64,000 nucleotides of DNA from Eopsaltria australis (taxonomy: Eukaryota; Chordata; Aves; Passeriformes; Petroicidae), in assembly GCA_034509425.1 (NCBI GenBank), contig JAVTVJ010000553.1:124001-188000 (forward strand), written 5' to 3'. Under the pieces are notes generated by a model. It saw only the letters and a program-made list of their open reading frames with translations, was not told where the DNA came from and did no database searches. Both the position numbers and the translations under genes were made by a program. The stretch's first letter is position 1, and the number at the start of each line of letters is the position of its first letter. This document shows, piece after piece, positions 24,901 through 40,000 of the stretch.

Positions 24901-27900
24901 GTATCCCTGCCATTTCCTTCCAAGGGGAAGGAAAAAACATCCTAAAGCTTAAAGGAAAAGTAGAAGTGCTGTGAGGCCTAGAGAAAAGTAGATGCTCACA
25001 GTGTCACGCAGTAATTCTTGTTATAATTGTTTCTGACTGATGAAAACTGTAAACATTTGTTCCTTGCACTCTTTGTGTGTGGTTTGGCTTTTTCAATAAA
25101 ATAAAAGTTACTTTTTTTAGGATTATAGCAGGCCTGGTATATGTTCTGCCAGAGAAGTAACGGATGGTTTCTGCCAGAGAATGTTTTGTTTGCTGCTTTC
25201 TTTTGGATAATAATCTTTCATTTTATGTTATAACTCATTTTTGCTGCAGCCTTGGAATGAAGTGAGTCCCTGGACATGGGCTGGAAAAGGGGAAGCAGTG
25301 TGGAATATGGCTAAAGGCTGCTGTGCTGCACAAAACAACCCTGACCTTTGCAGCAGCTGATGTCGTGCACATTTATTTCAGAAAGTGGGGGGAGATGTTG
25401 CAGGAGCCATCAATGATTGCAGAAGGCTCCAAAGTTCTTGTCACTGGGCTCTCTCTGCCTCCAGTAAAGCCAGGAGTGTTTAAACTTTCACTGAGTGCAG
25501 TTATTATGGTGCTCAAACCTTTAATTTAAAATGTAAATGCACGTGGTAGGTTTAGAGTTGTTCTTGTCATACCTTGTATTCCTGTAGCTCCTGGGGATGT
25601 TGTGAACTCTGAGAATTATTTTGACATGCATAAATGTTTGCTTTTTCACTTCCTTTAATTATATTTTTTCTATAACTGGGTCCAAATGAAAACACCTGAA
25701 ATCAAAATGTTTTGTATTCAACTTTTTCCTGCCTCTTGTCACATGAGGAACTCAGTTCTTTTAAAGGTGAATCAGTGTAACTCAAGCAATAAGAAAGGAC
25801 TTCTGTCTTTTCTTCTCTAAATTGAAATTTTGAAACTATGTTGTGCGTTTTTTTCCCCTCAAATCACATTCAGTTGAGATAATGAATATGCTCAAATTGA
25901 AAAAAAATTGAAATTAGGTGGTTATGTAACAAATGGTGACACTGATGAATTGAGAGGTGGTGAAGTGCAATGTAAAAATGACAGCAGTGTGAGACATTTT
26001 TAATGAAGAGCAATGACCTTTTTAATGGCTCTTCTTTTTCTTTTAATAAGTAAGAAAAGGTTTTTAAATCTACACGTTTATGTACCAGAATGTGAGAGTT
26101 TCAGAAGGAACGACAGCAGCCAAATTTTGCTCTCAGCTCCCTGCACCATGTGTCAGGCTTTTGTGTGGCACCTGCTGCTTGCAAGACAGATTAATTTAAA
26201 AATCCTTGAGAAAAAAAAGAAGGCAGGAGAGGCTTTGAGACAGTCTGCATCCCTCCTCTGGTCTTTATCCTGACTGGAATGACAGTGCCTTTGTCCTTGG
26301 AGGCAGTGCCAGCCCTGAGCACTTCAAAGATGCTTTTCCCTGGATTGATTTTGACTTGAGCACCGTCAAACTCCGGGGAGAAAAGATCCACCCCGTGCTT
26401 TGGTCTTGGCAGGTGGATGAAAGCATCGAGTAGAAAAGCAGGTATTTAGCTAAAAAAAGGTGTTTAATTGTGAGCAGTTGGGTCCCAGGAGGGGCTCAGC
26501 TCTGTTTCCATGTGCACATCCCTGGCTGCTCCACGAGGATAAACACAGCACAGGGTTTCTGCTCCTCAGTTATTCTCCATTTCTTGGACTCAGGATGAGT
26601 CAAAAGCCTAATTGAGATCAGGGTTCTGCAAGGCTGTAGGAATAGCTGTTCTGTGTTTTATTGTTTGTTTTTCATATTTCAACCTTTCAGGGGGATTTTT
26701 TTTCCCCTTCAGTGTTCATCTGTCTTGGTGGAACTGCAGGTTTGTGTGATAGCAGCCATTGATTTCTTCAGCTGAAAGAAATCCTTTCTTGGTCTCATCT
26801 TCCATCTCCCATGGGTTGAGCTTTTCATGTGCTCTTGTGTAGGTGTCTGTCTTGGTTTGTATTCCTGAAAATTGTTTCGTTTCTACTTTCTGGCTACAAA
26901 AGAACCCAAAATTTGGCCTCATCTCCAAGGACTTGGCCTTCAATCCCAAACTAAAATCCTAGAAAGGCTTGGGCTGGAAGAGACCTTAAATCCCATCCCA
27001 CTCCACCTCTTCCATGGGCAGGGACACCTTCCACTGTCCCAGGCTGCTCCAGTCCCCATCCAGCGTGTCCATGGACACTTCCAGGGATCCAGGGGCAGCC
27101 ACAGCTTCTCTGGGAATTCTATCCCAGGGCCTCCCCAGTCTGAGTGAGGAATTTCTTCCTTACATCTACTCTAAATCTCTCTTCCTTAGTTTAAAACCTT
27201 TCCCTCTTGTCCCATCTCTGTCTCCCCAGGTAAAAAGTTGTTTCCCCTCTTTTAAAAGCCCCTTCCAAGTTCTGGGAGGCCACTGTGAGGCCTCTCTCTT
27301 CTCCAGGAAAGTGTGCAGGGTTTTTCTGCATCTGGGGAAGATGGAAAACCTACAGAGAGATGTCTGCAGGAACATTGTATCAGGGAAGTACCATGTGGAA
27401 ACAAATCCATGAGGAGTCTGGTCCAGAGGGACATTTCTGGACAGTCAGGGATGTCCTAGACAGTCAGAGCTCAGTGAAGCTCGGCTCCATCCCAGCCTGG
27501 TGGCCTGGGGTGGCTCCTTAGGTGTGGAATTTGCGCTCCTGGAGGACCCAGCAGGCGGAGGGATGAGCATGAAGAGATTCCCCTGTGCCTGTCCTGCTGC
27601 CTCATCTCAGTTCTATGCCTGGGCTCCTGGAATCCATGGTGGCTCCCTCAGCCAGGCTGTGCCAGGCCCTGGTGGCTCTGTGACACTCTGTGACACCTCC
27701 TGGCACTCCCAGCCCCCAAGCTGTCAGTCTGAGCCCCTCTGGAGCAGGAGGGACATTCCCAGGACAGTCACTGCTTGAGAATGTGACTCCTGTTCTCATC
27801 CTTAGGAACCATCACCTTCCCTTAGGTTCAGTTTCAAATCCCACAGCTGCAAAGCACAGTCTGAAATTTTTTTTTTTTTTTTATTTTTTTTTTTTTTTTT

Positions 27901-30900
27901 GGGTGTTTCTTTTCAGGCTGCTGTCAAATCCTCCCCAGACACATTTTTGTGTTCCCTGTCTCTCTGTTAACACCCCCTGGGGCTGCCAGCAGCAACAGCT
28001 CCTTTTGGCTGAGCTCTCACAGGTTTTAATAATCTCTTCACTGTCAAATAATCACAGAATCAAATCCCAGAATGGTTTGGGTTGGAAGGGACTTAAAGCT
28101 CATCTCATTCCAACCTCCTGCCATGGGCAGGGACAGCTCCCACTAGACCAGGTTGCTCCAAGCCCCATCCAGCCTGAGGGAAAAGGTTTGTGGACATCAC
28201 ATCCAGGGTTTGAGGATGAACAGACATCATGGTGTTCATATAAATTAAAAAGTGAAGACAAAAACCTTGCCAAAGATTTTTGGTAAAAATAAATAAATAA
28301 AAAAAAACACAAAAGTTCCAAAGTAAAGCAGGGGAATGTGTTGGTGAGCAAAATTTACTGAGAGAATTGAGACAAAATGTAAATATGTCAATTAAAATTG
28401 CAAAATTTATTACCTTGCTGGCAAATTGGTAGATTCTCTGGAAAGCATTTTCCATGTGCCTCTTCTGAATCCTGCACTTACCTAAAAACTCCTTATATTT
28501 TGTGGCTATGGGAAAACTGAGAAGCAAGGACCAGCACATGAAATTTGTTTTGTTCTGTGTTTCTGTGTAGCAAGGAAGAGTTCATAGTCCAAGTGCTGTC
28601 AGAAATTTATCTGAGCTTGAATGTAATGTATGCATTAATATCACATCTCAGAGAAGTTACTCTGCAGTCAAGGGACAAGTTTGGTCCTGCTGAAGGGCAC
28701 TGGCACTTCCATGTGGTGTTTTCTTATCAGGAGAACAGATTTTTAAGGATCTCTTTTGAAAGCATTACTAAATACGGAGAGAAATAGTGCTGAATATTCC
28801 CTGGAATCCCAGAATGGTTTGGGTTGGAAGGGACCTTGAAGTTTATTCAGTCCCACCCCCTGCCACGGGCAGGGACACCTTCTGCTATCCCAGCGTGCTC
28901 CAAGCCTCATCCAACCCAGCCTTGGACACTTCCAGGCATCTGTGGGCAGCCACAGCTTCTCTGGGAATTCTGTTCCAGGGCTTTACCACCCTCACAGGGA
29001 AGAATTTCTTCCCAATATCCAACCTCCCTCTACCCTTTTCCAGTTTAAAGCCATTCCCTGTGTCCTGTCCCTCCATCCCTTGTCCCCAGTCCCTCTCCAG
29101 CTCTCCTGGAGCCCCTTTAGGCCCTGCAAGGGGCTCTGAGCTCTCCCTGGAGCCTTTTCTTCTCCAGACTGAGCACCCGCAGCTCTCTGCTGTTGACATT
29201 TCTTTGGGTGCAGCCCAGGACACATTCCTCATCCATGATACTGATCTTCTCATCCACCAGCACCCCAAAATCCTTCTCCTTGGGGCTGCTCTCAATCCAT
29301 TCCCCCTCCAGCCCAAATTTGTGCTTGGGATTGCTGTGACCCAGGTGCAGGACCTCACACTTGGCCCTGCTGAACTTCATTTGAAGAACTTTGGTGCTTC
29401 CACATCTTGTAGTCGATGTTGATGTTCCTTCAATGTTCACATTCAGGAAGAGCAGCAGAAAAGTGAGGAATTAGTTCTTCCCAAGTGGGAATAATTAATG
29501 CAGGGTAGGGAAAAGCTACTTCTTCCTGGATATTCTTTCCAACAGAGAGGCTGGACTCGATTCCAGAAGGAATTTGAGGATCATTCCTCTACAGACTGCT
29601 GTTTTTCCAGTGAATAAGAGATTCAACCACGTCTCTTCCTTTTTTGGGACTTTGAACACAACACCCTCCAAAGGCATCAAACTTCCATCCCTCCTCTGCC
29701 AGCTTCCCCAGGGTCACACTTGAGAGGGATTTTGCAGAAAGCAGAAGGAAAAATTCTTGAAGACCTGCTGGACAGACATTTCTGCTCTTGAAAATCAGGC
29801 TTATTTCCTTTCCTCCCCTTCCTCTGTCAGTGTAAAACAAGGATGTCATTCCAGTTATTTTGGTGAATCAGTTGTTTACCACAACACAAGGGCTAATCCT
29901 CTCCTAATCCCCTTGTTCCTTACAGATTTCATTTAGTTTTTCATCAGTCTACGTCGAGTCTGTCTGCTTTGGCAAAGAAACAAAAAATACAGCAGGAGAA
30001 AGGTCACAGCATCTGGCTGAGCTTGGCTGGCTTGTGCTGTGGCAGAGTTAAAACTGGAAATCCTGATGGCTCAGGCTTTCTCAGAATGTTTTTAGAAGAG
30101 CATAAAAAATTAATTCGGGTGATTCAGGTAGGAGGCAGGTTAGAGCTCTGCTTGCTATGGGAAAAAACAACCCCAAAACAGCCCCTCTGGGTGTTTTCCA
30201 TGACTTTGGACTTTTCATTGACAGTTAAATCACCATTTCTTTGGTCACAGGGCTGTTGCTGTTGTCAGCTCTCCAAATGTTGTGCACCCTACATTGGATG
30301 AGACCTCAGCAGCGAATTTTTGGTGAAATCCAAATTACTGTAACTCAGCTTTGGCACTGCTTGGCTCCTGCCAGCTCCAAGCCTAAGATGATTTTGATTT
30401 TCATCACAACAAGGCTGTTGTTTAATCCTGACAGTCAGGCTGTGTGTCATGAGGTCAGGCCCAGAGCTCAATCAGTTCCAAATCTGGAAAACACAATCAG
30501 CGCGCAGGAAAAAAAAGCCCCAACCACTGGAGCTCTCAGTGGCTTTTGAAAGAGCTAAATTCTGTTCTGTGCCAGAAATTGCTCATTCAGAGGCTCATTG
30601 AGCTGCATTTCCAGCTCTGAGATATTTCTGAAAGGGAAGAAATGCAATGGAGCCTTCTAGCAAGGGAGCCTTGAAAGGCTCTGTGTTAGAGCAGAGCAGC
30701 TCTCATGGGAGAGAGAGCTGAAATGACACTTTTTTTAGAGATGAAAACACCTGGGGCAGCCACCTGATCATCACACCCACCTGTAGTATTTCAGGATCCA
30801 TTACCCTGCCCCTTTTAGGGGATTATTTTGGATACTTCCCACCCCAGAATGAGAGTGGGAGGGGAATGATGTGAAATATCCTCACAGGTGCTCTCCAAAA

Positions 30901-30995
30901 CTACTGCTTGTCCAGCTGGAAAAATTTCTCAAGGTAAGAAATAACATGAATTTAGGGGTAATAAAGCACTGGATCTTAACCTGTGTGTAAATCAC

Positions 30996-31035
<40 letters not shown>

Positions 31036-34000
31036 TTAAAGAGGCTTTTTTTCCCCTCCTAAATTCAGTGTTGTTCCTTTTTGCTGCAGCCATTCATAGT
31101 CTAAAGCTGAGCCGCAACCACGTGGACTGGCACAGCGTGGATGAAGTGTATCTGTACAGTGATGCCACGACATCCAAAATTGCAAGGACTGTCACCCAAA
31201 AGTTGGGGTTTTCCAAAGGTAATCTCTCCCAGGGTTTGTAAAGAATTCTGGAAATGCCAGCATTTGAAGTTGGTTGCTTTAACTCCAAAAGGATATTTCA
31301 AGTTTTAATGCAAGTAGCCCACTTTTACCATTGCATTTTTTACTTTATATGAATATTTAGAGTCCTTAGGTTGTGTGTATAATTGTGACTAGATGTGAAT
31401 ATTTTTAATTTTTATTTTATTTACATTACACATTAGATTGATTATATTTTAGTTTTATTCCTTATTTTGGTGGAAATGATTCCAAATTTTGGTGCTGCAT
31501 TTTGGATGCAGCAGTTAGCACTACATAACAAATACATGAAAACATTACAGTGGCAGAGTCCAGAAGTTACTGTGAAATTAGAATTATTCCTGTAATAATA
31601 AAAATATTACTGTTCTTTTTGCAACTTTAATTTTACTGCTGGGTACTTACACACTGTGATGCATTCCTTAAATGCATGACCATACCTTCCCTCTCCCCAC
31701 CTCCATCCAGCCTTTTTTCTGGTCATGGAGCAGAAGTAGGAACTGACAGGAAAGGGCATTTAGACAGAAATTATTTCCAGTAGGAATTCAGGCTTGTTTA
31801 AGCTCAAAACTCCCAGTCAGAAAGGCAGCAATTCTGAGGTGGTTGATAGAGAGGGTGGTGTCTCTCAAGGAAAAAGCAGATTATTGCCAGCCTAGAAAAT
31901 GGGAATTTGTCCTCTGTAGGACACCAAAACAAGAACCTACAGATCTTTTTTGACAGATCTGGTTTGTTCCTTGAAGAGACAAGGGCAGGTCAGAGGTCTG
32001 ACTTTATTCTCCATCCCTCTACCCTGTAATTAATGCCCTCCTACCCCCCAGGGCTCTTTGGTGGGTACTTAATTAATGTTTCTGAAAAAAACAATATCAT
32101 TCAGCGCTTCAGTTCCAGAAGAAATGGAGTCATTTATCCAGAACACCATTGGGATAATGTGTAATAAATAATAGGATCTGTCCTAAACCATTTGTGGGGG
32201 AGAAATATCAACTAGAAGCTCACTTGGTAAACAAAACCTGTCCTGGGTAAAAAATGCCTTTAGTGGGTTTGGGGTGATTTCCTCCTCTTTAAAACCAAAA
32301 TAAGTTGTTAATTCCAGTTTTGGAGGCCAGCACTGGTGCCTGGTGTGGTCCCCTGAGTGTCACTAGAGGGGGATGGAGGCACATTGTGCCTGTGGGTTTG
32401 TCAGTCCATCAGCACAGTAGGCAGAAAATGCCCACATTTACCCTGGGGAAGTGATTTTGTGTTTGGCCACTGAGCTGGAGAACGAGGGGGGAAATTCGAA
32501 ATTGGATCAGCTCAAAATAAAGCAAGTTTTCCCCATCAAAATGGTAAATCTTAAAGGTTTTCAACCAGCTCTTTAATTGGGGTGGGTAAAGTGACAACAC
32601 TTAATCACTTACATGGCCAGGTCATTTCCATGTTCCTTCCATGCTGTGGGGTGGAGACAGAAGGAATTTTAATGATAGAGACACCCAGGAGAAGGATTTG
32701 GTGTTGTAAAAGTGGCTGCACTGTTACACAACTGTTTTCTGAAGAGCTGTTCATCAAAACACACCTGAAATCAACTCCCTTTGCAGTGGGAATGGGTGTT
32801 GATATCACCCAGCTGCTCAAACCTTTCAGGGCCTTAAAAGTGCCTACATTTAAAAATAGATGCTAATCCTTTAATTTTATGATTCTGTATTATATAATCT
32901 GATTTTCAACGTATTGGCCTGAGAAAAGTCAAGCTTCTGTCAGCAGATGAGAGCGACTGCACTTGGCAGAAAGTCACTGATGTGGGATGATGTTCTTTCT
33001 GCAGCTTCAAGTAGTGGGACAAGGCTACATAGAGGCTATGTAGAAGAAGCCACATTAGAAGACAAGCCACCCCAGACCAGTCACATTGTGTTTGTTGTGC
33101 ATGGCATTGGGCAGAAAATGGACCAAGGAAGGATCATCAAAAACACAGCCATGTGAGTGCTTTGGAATGCTTGAAGCAGCCTCAGTGTCAGGCTGTTGTT
33201 CTAAGTGACAGCAGAGCCTTTGGTTTGGGCTGAGTCTTTTTCCTATTTCCTTCTCCTCCTCTTCTCCTGAGTCATTAATCTTTGTGGTGTGGGTGCACTA
33301 TTTTTTGTGTTACTTGGGATGTCTGGACTTAGGGAGAGCAGCTGAGAGCCAGAAGAGCAAAGATTTATTCTGATTTTATCACTTGTGACTTTTAGAGAGG
33401 ACACAACACCAGGGGAAGTTCAGCTTGGACATCAGGAATTTCTCCATGGAAAGGGTTGTTAAGCATTGGAAGGGGCTGCCCAGGGAAGTTTGGGGTCTCC
33501 ATCCCTGGAGGTGTCCAAGGATGTGGCACTCAGTGCTCTGGGCTGGGGACAGGGTGGGGATTGGGCACAGCTTGGACTTGTTGACCTTGGAGGTCTTTTC
33601 CAGCCTGAAGGGTTCTGTGTGAAATTCTAGCTCCTGTGGTCTGTGACTTTGCTGAGCAGGGAGAGGTTTTTCATTTGGTCAAAATCCAGAGAAATGTTGT
33701 TTCTCAGTGGTACCTGGATGAATTAAGTGGGTAACAAATAGGAAGTGAATAACTGAGCAGAACATTTTTGATTAAGTGGTGTGGGAAAGCTAATCTCGGA
33801 GTGGAATCATTCAGATTGGTTGTTGGGATAGAGGGCAAGCAAATTGCATCCTGTAAAAGAGGGGGGATAAGGAGATGCAGGAGTGTTGTCATTCCTCACA
33901 GGACACAAGCCCCTTCATGAATGAAGCTGTTGCTGTGGGACTGCTCATGGACCTCTGTGCACAGACCCCGGCTGAAAAGCAAAATGTGACCAAAAGGCTG

Positions 34001-37000
34001 TGAAATCTCTTCACTGAATGTCTTTTGTGGCTGTTGGGAATGATGTTTCCCAGAGCTGTGGCTGCTCCATCCTTGATTTTGGAGTGTTCAAGGCCAGGTT
34101 GGGGCCCTGGTCCAGTGAGTGGCATCCTCACCTCATGCCAGGGGTTGGAACTTCATGGTCTTTAAGTCCCTTCCAACCCAAAGAAATCTGTGATTTTATG
34201 GTTTTGAATTTCAGAAAAATTATAAAGTCCTGATAGCTTTGTGTGGGACAGGATGGCATTGAGGAATCCCTCATTAGCTGAAAGAGGAGGCTAAAAAGGT
34301 GTTAATTACAGGTCTGGGTGGTTCAATAGGTGTGTCCCATGTGGCTCCACATTCCATCTGAGCTGGCAGAAACAAGGACAAACCCAGTGGTTTCTGTGAG
34401 AGAAGCTGGGATTGCTGGGATTTTGTGGTGGGAGCTTTGTCACCTTCCCTTTGCCTCCAGAGTGCCACTCTAGGTCAGTGCTTGCGTGCTCTGTGCCATC
34501 ATGTCATCAGCCTCTTGTGTCCCCTCAGCTCTTTGTGCCACTCCAGTGTCCTCTGGTGTGCCAGGGTAAACATTTTGATGTCACTTGTGTGTCATTTGTC
34601 ACCTCAAAGCACCAACCTGCAGCTCCCCATCCCCTCTTCCTGCCACTTCACTGCTCTGTTACTCACATTGTTTAGGAGCCAGCAATCCAGAGAGAAAAAG
34701 GACCCACAGCCCCTTGGCTCAAAGTTGATCCCCAACATAAATGTAAAAGCTTCCATTTTTGTGGGATGGAATGACACTGGGAATGCAGATAGCCTCAGTA
34801 TAAGCTGCTGTTCTAACAGTGACCAGAAATAAAACTTCAGCCTTGGAATCATTAAATTTTTCTGCTTTATCTTTCTCCCTCCTGTATTTTCCATAGATTC
34901 AGGGGTTATGTGGGTGGATTAACTTCAGCTCGGGTCACAGTGCAGAGAGTTCATTCCATAAGTCCTGCTCTAATTGGCAGCCCAGCATATGAAATATTTT
35001 CTCAAAAAGGGACACCAGACTTTACATGTGCTTCAGTAAATCTCACTTATATCCTCAAGAAATACCAGACAGCATTGCAAAGCCTTTTAAAATGCTAATT
35101 ATTGGCATAAATTGTGCATTCTGTACCAAATTTGCAAATTAAAGTATCTTTTTAGATTCAAATATCTCTTTTTCTTCTTTTTTTTTCTTTTTTTTTTTTT
35201 TTTAATAAATTAAAACTTATCAGTGAGGAATATCCCATATGTTCCAGGGAGAGATTTCAGAAGGAATGTCTGCCAAGCTCTCACAAGCCATGCTGGCACT
35301 TTCTGTTAGCACCTTCATCCATGATATTTGTGTGATGTTTGGTTTTTGGGGTGCTTTTTTACATGCTTTTCCATTAGGGACACATAAAAAAGAAATCTTT
35401 TGAAAAAGAAGATGAATAAGAAGAAGTATTTTTTGATTGCTCACACTTTAAAATAGAAACTTAAGGAGAGAAGATGTCAGTGGGGGTTTTTTTGCCTTTA
35501 AATGCACATTTTTTAGTATGAAACCTGTAGCTGGACCCCACCAGAGCTCATTTGACACGTTCTGTCCTCAGGTTACCACCTTGAGAAGAAGCTGGTGCAG
35601 CTCACATGATGCTGCTGCATCATTAGGCAGATCCTGCTGCTTACAGAGGTGAAAACACAACCCTTGTCCAGGGCAATTCCAAATTATCCGTGCTAATTTC
35701 ATTAAGGACTGGAGCTCAATCTCCTCATTAGCTTGGCTGGATGCTGTGGTTGCAGGGTGTCCTGTGAGTAGGTAAATGGAAAAGATGCATTTTGTGGGTG
35801 CTTGGATGAGCAGCTCTGTGGTGGATGTGACATAATTTTGTTTCTTCTGTGTGCAGTTAAACACATTTATTATCTAAATGTAGCACAGCAGCTGGTGCAA
35901 CAAGCTGCTCCTGTCAGCACTGATATTCACTGGGAGCCTGGCTGGGAAGAGACAGCCCCTCCTCCAGGCTGGAACAGGGATTCAGCTGCCCCAGCCTGAG
36001 CAGAATAATGCTCTTGAGCTATGTTGGTACCCCAGGGATGGTTGTTTAAGGGAGAAGACTTTGTATTTCTGCCTAGTATAAAGCAAGGTGTTATGGCAGA
36101 ATGTACTTAATTGGAGGGGGTTTTGTTGGCCATCAGGTGCAGAATCCTGGAATTCCTTGGTTTGTGGTGAGGTAGGGTATCAGTTTTAAAATAAATCTCT
36201 TGGGGATGTCCTTTTTCTGCACACACTCACATATTGTTATTTGGAATGTGTGTTTTTCGTGGAAGTTGATCTCTGGTTTTGCTGAATTTGTGGGTGAATG
36301 GGAGGGAGAGATGTTTTTACAGGTATTGAGTATAATTTATAATCACGGAATGGTTTGGGTTGGAAGGGTCCTTAAAACTCAACTCATTCCATGGGCAGGG
36401 ACACCTTCCACTGTCCCAGGTTGCTCCAAGCCCTGTCCAACCTGGCCTTGGACACTTCCATGGATCCAGGGGCAGCCACAGCTTCTCTGGGCACCCTGTG
36501 CCAGGGCCTCACCACCCTCACAGGGAAGAATTCCTTCCCAATATCCCATCTATCCCTGTCTTCTGGCAGTGGGAAGCCATTCCTTGTGTCCTGTCCCTTG
36601 TCCCAAGTCCCTCTCCAGCTCTCCTGAAGCTTCCCATCAAGGCCACAATGAGGTCACCCCAGAGCCTTCTCCTCTCCAGGCTGAACAATCCCAGCTCTCC
36701 CAGCCTTTCCTCACAGCAGAGCTGCTCCATCCCTCTGATCATGTTGGTGGCCTCCTCTGGACATCCAGGAATGTCATTGTCCATGTTTCCAACCTCCTTT
36801 TCAAAGCTCCTGTTGTTTTACCTGCCACAGGTAAAGGTCCTTTCACCTGCCTTAGGCTGGGTTCAGACTTTTAGGCTGAACTAAATTTCATCAGCTTCTG
36901 TGCTTGGGGAATGAGTGAAGTGACTCTCCTGTGTTTTTCCATAACAGCTGCAGCGTTGTGTCACTTCTGGGCTGCTCTCAGCCTAAAGCTGGGCTCTGCC

Positions 37001-40000
37001 TCTGTCTGAAGCTCCTGTTCGGATCCCAAAATCACATTTGTCTGTGCTGCTGGTCATAGCCCAAAAATTGCTGCCTGCACAAGCACCAGCATCTTGGCCT
37101 AATCACCAATTACATTTTTATTGCAAGTCCCATTAGAAAGCATTTTAATTGTGGACTATCATTAGGATAATTACTTTGGAATAGCTATTTTGGTACATTT
37201 CCATTGATATGCAGGCCCAGGCAGAGCCTCTCAGAAGCCTTTCAGTGCATTAAAATGTGCTGCTGGAATCTCAAATGAAGATTTCCCTGTAAAATCTTTT
37301 CTATAATTTTAGCTCTAGAGGTATTTGGTAGCTTTATGTTCCAGTTAAATGCTTGAATTGCATTAAATACATATTAGATCCTTGTTTTTCCTCCTTTGGT
37401 GCAGGTATTAATTCACAATTAAGCACCCAGCTGGTAAATATTGGCTTACAGGTTTCAACTTGAGCTTGTCTTGCAACAGAAGTTCAGGCCAAGAGGTAAA
37501 AGGTGATGGTTAGGGCATGAAATGATTTTGTTACATCTTGTTCTGTGTTTGTTTATTATCTCACACATGGCTGAGTGTTGGACAGGAGCTGTAAGAGCCT
37601 GCTCAGGACTTGGGTGTATCCCCAGGGCTGTTCCCACTCCCAGCCTCCCCTCATCCCTTGTTTCTGCCATTTCCCTGCCCACACCACCCCAGCTAAACTG
37701 GATCACTCCAGTTGGCCTAAAAATGTGGGATTCCATCTGGAAGATGGGAGTGAGAGGTGTGGAGTCAGGAGATGGCAGCAGGGACAGGGAGAGCCTGCAG
37801 TGCCCTGTGCCAGCATCTCCCTGCAGGGCAAACCTTCCTGCCCTTTGGAAAGCAGTGCTGGAAGAGTCTGGAGCTCCTAGATCTCCCAGGATTGTCCCAG
37901 GATCAACCAACAAAGCAGCTTCAGTTCCTCTGATCCTGCAAAATCCCGTTATTCTTCAAAATGGTGAGGTGTGAATCCCAGCTGTGCTTCCGCTGTTTGC
38001 ATCCCAGAATTCCCAATTCTCCTCTGGAGCAGGATGAGTCTGTGTGTATCATGGAGCAGCAATTTCCACAGCAATGTTCTGAGAGCAGCAGGGAGCCACA
38101 GTAGCAGAACTGACTCGTGTCTTGCTCTTTGCAATCCGCCCGGAGCGAGGCTGGAGTTGAGCTGGCATTTCTGCTGCTCAGCTTTGGGAAGCAGCCACGC
38201 TCCCGTTTCCTCTGGCTGCTGCTGCAGATCTCCACTTTTATTACTCATGGCTGCTGCTCTCACTTCAGCTTAGCAGATTCAGCCCTGAGTTTCCTCAATA
38301 AGTCGTGGTGTTATTTCCTCAAAGAGGCAGAGAGCGCTGGCCTTGGTTTGAGGGAGCTCCAGGGGGGTGGGAGCAGTTGGGGAATGATTTAAAACATCAC
38401 TCACCAGTTCTGTGACCAGAATCTAGGAATGGATCCACATGGCTTTGCAAGGAATACTGAGAGTTGAGGTGTTTTTGTCTGGGAGCATCCCACTGCCCTG
38501 CCTCTCTGATGGGATAAAGGGCTGTGACTTCAAACTGACAAAAAGGGCAGGTTTAGATGAAATATTAGGGAGCAATTCCTCACTGTGAGGATGGTGAGGC
38601 CCTGGAACTGAGGAACAGGTTGCCCAGGTGATCCCTGGAAGTGTCCAAGGCCAGGTTGGACAGGGTTTGGAGCAACTGGGACAGTGGAAGTGTCTCTGTT
38701 CATGGCAGGGGTGGAACTGGATGAGCTTTAAGGTCCCTTCCAACTCAAACCATTCTGGAATTCTATAATTTTATAAAATCAAGAGTTCAGAGTAAGAAGT
38801 TGGCACATTTAATGTTTAAATTAAAGACCATTCCCTATTTCTCTCTCATGGATCATCTGACTGAAGAGAGTCTGCAAAGGTAACTTGAAATTAAAATTAA
38901 TAGTTTCTTCAACCTTCCAGTCATTTTGCTCTGTTACCATCAGCATCATCCTGCAAAATTTGTGAAGTAGCTGAAGCTGACTCCATTTTTAATGGAGTAT
39001 TTGTAAATCCTACACAAGAGTAAAACTAGTAGCATGAGATTAAAAAAACCCACAGCAATAATTCTAAATATGTTAACATATCTCTGGAATACACTCAACC
39101 TAAGCAAGGATGTATATCCGTGAAAATACGGGTTTGTTATTTATTCTTTTAATCAGAGAAAGGCAGCCAGGCACATTTTATTTATAGTGAATCTCAAAGT
39201 ACCTATTTTCAAGCCATTACTCTTTGCATGGAAAATAGCAGCGTGTCAGAATTCTTCCTAAGGTGTGCTTTGCATCTGTGCATTGAGTGGTTTCTTTCAT
39301 AGAAAAATCATAAATTACAGTTATTTCAATGCATGGATTCAAGTAATTGTTGCTCTGGGGTCAGTATTTCAATGTGCATTTGTATCAGGTGAGTTCTCTG
39401 CCTGTTTAGATCAGGATTTATTACTTCAGTTGGTGTTAATTTAATAAGTGAATAGAGGGATTTGCCATCTAATAAATGTTTTCCTGAAAAATTATTTTTA
39501 AGAGCCAGAAGAAAAAAAATTAATAATAAACCCATCTTTATAGCAGAACAGATAAGCAGGTGTGTGTTTACATGTGACTGTAGCTGCATTGCCTGGAAAT
39601 TACACCCAATTTTCTTCAAAATTTCTGCCAAACTGCTGCTCAGAATCAGTGGGGGATGTGGTGCAGTGCCCCTGGATGGAGATGGGATGTGCTGCGCTGG
39701 GAATTTCAATGATTCCTGTGAGCAGGAGGTGGATTTGCCATTGCTGCTGGGAGATAATGAGAGGGTAGGTGCGGCTCTGACAGCCTGTGACACCTGGGAG
39801 GTGACAGGTGACAAAAATGAGCTTTGGTACCAGGATGAGTTTTGTGAGGCCTGAAGAAGAAATGTGCAGAGCTGGAGTTTGGTTTTCTCATGGACCTGAG
39901 TGCTTGTAAGTGTTTGTTCAGGATCATTCCAGCAGGAGAAAAGGCTCCAGGGAGAGCTCAGACCCCCTTGCGGGGCCTAAAGGGGCTCCAGGAGAGCTGG

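Larger units (their letters stand above)
20324..31089 (+). other. DDHD1: DDHD1 intron 2 (10,766 bp)
   Basis: GTAAGA..TGCAG. 20324-22860 shows no recognisable element. CR1 pieces are at 22862-23057, 23748-24004, 26961-27306, 28051-28182 and 28803-29390. A long T run is at 27867-27900 and a TC run at 30999-31030. 24005-26960 and 29391-30998 hold no gene I could recognise. Confidence 0.9.

Noticed and set aside
32582..32866. 94-codon open frame in intron 3
   Set aside because: No similarity to known families, no splice signals; length is unremarkable.
36200..36874. 224-codon open frame
   Set aside because: Reads through a CR1 3' end on the antisense strand of the element; similar frames occur in most CR1 copies of the window.
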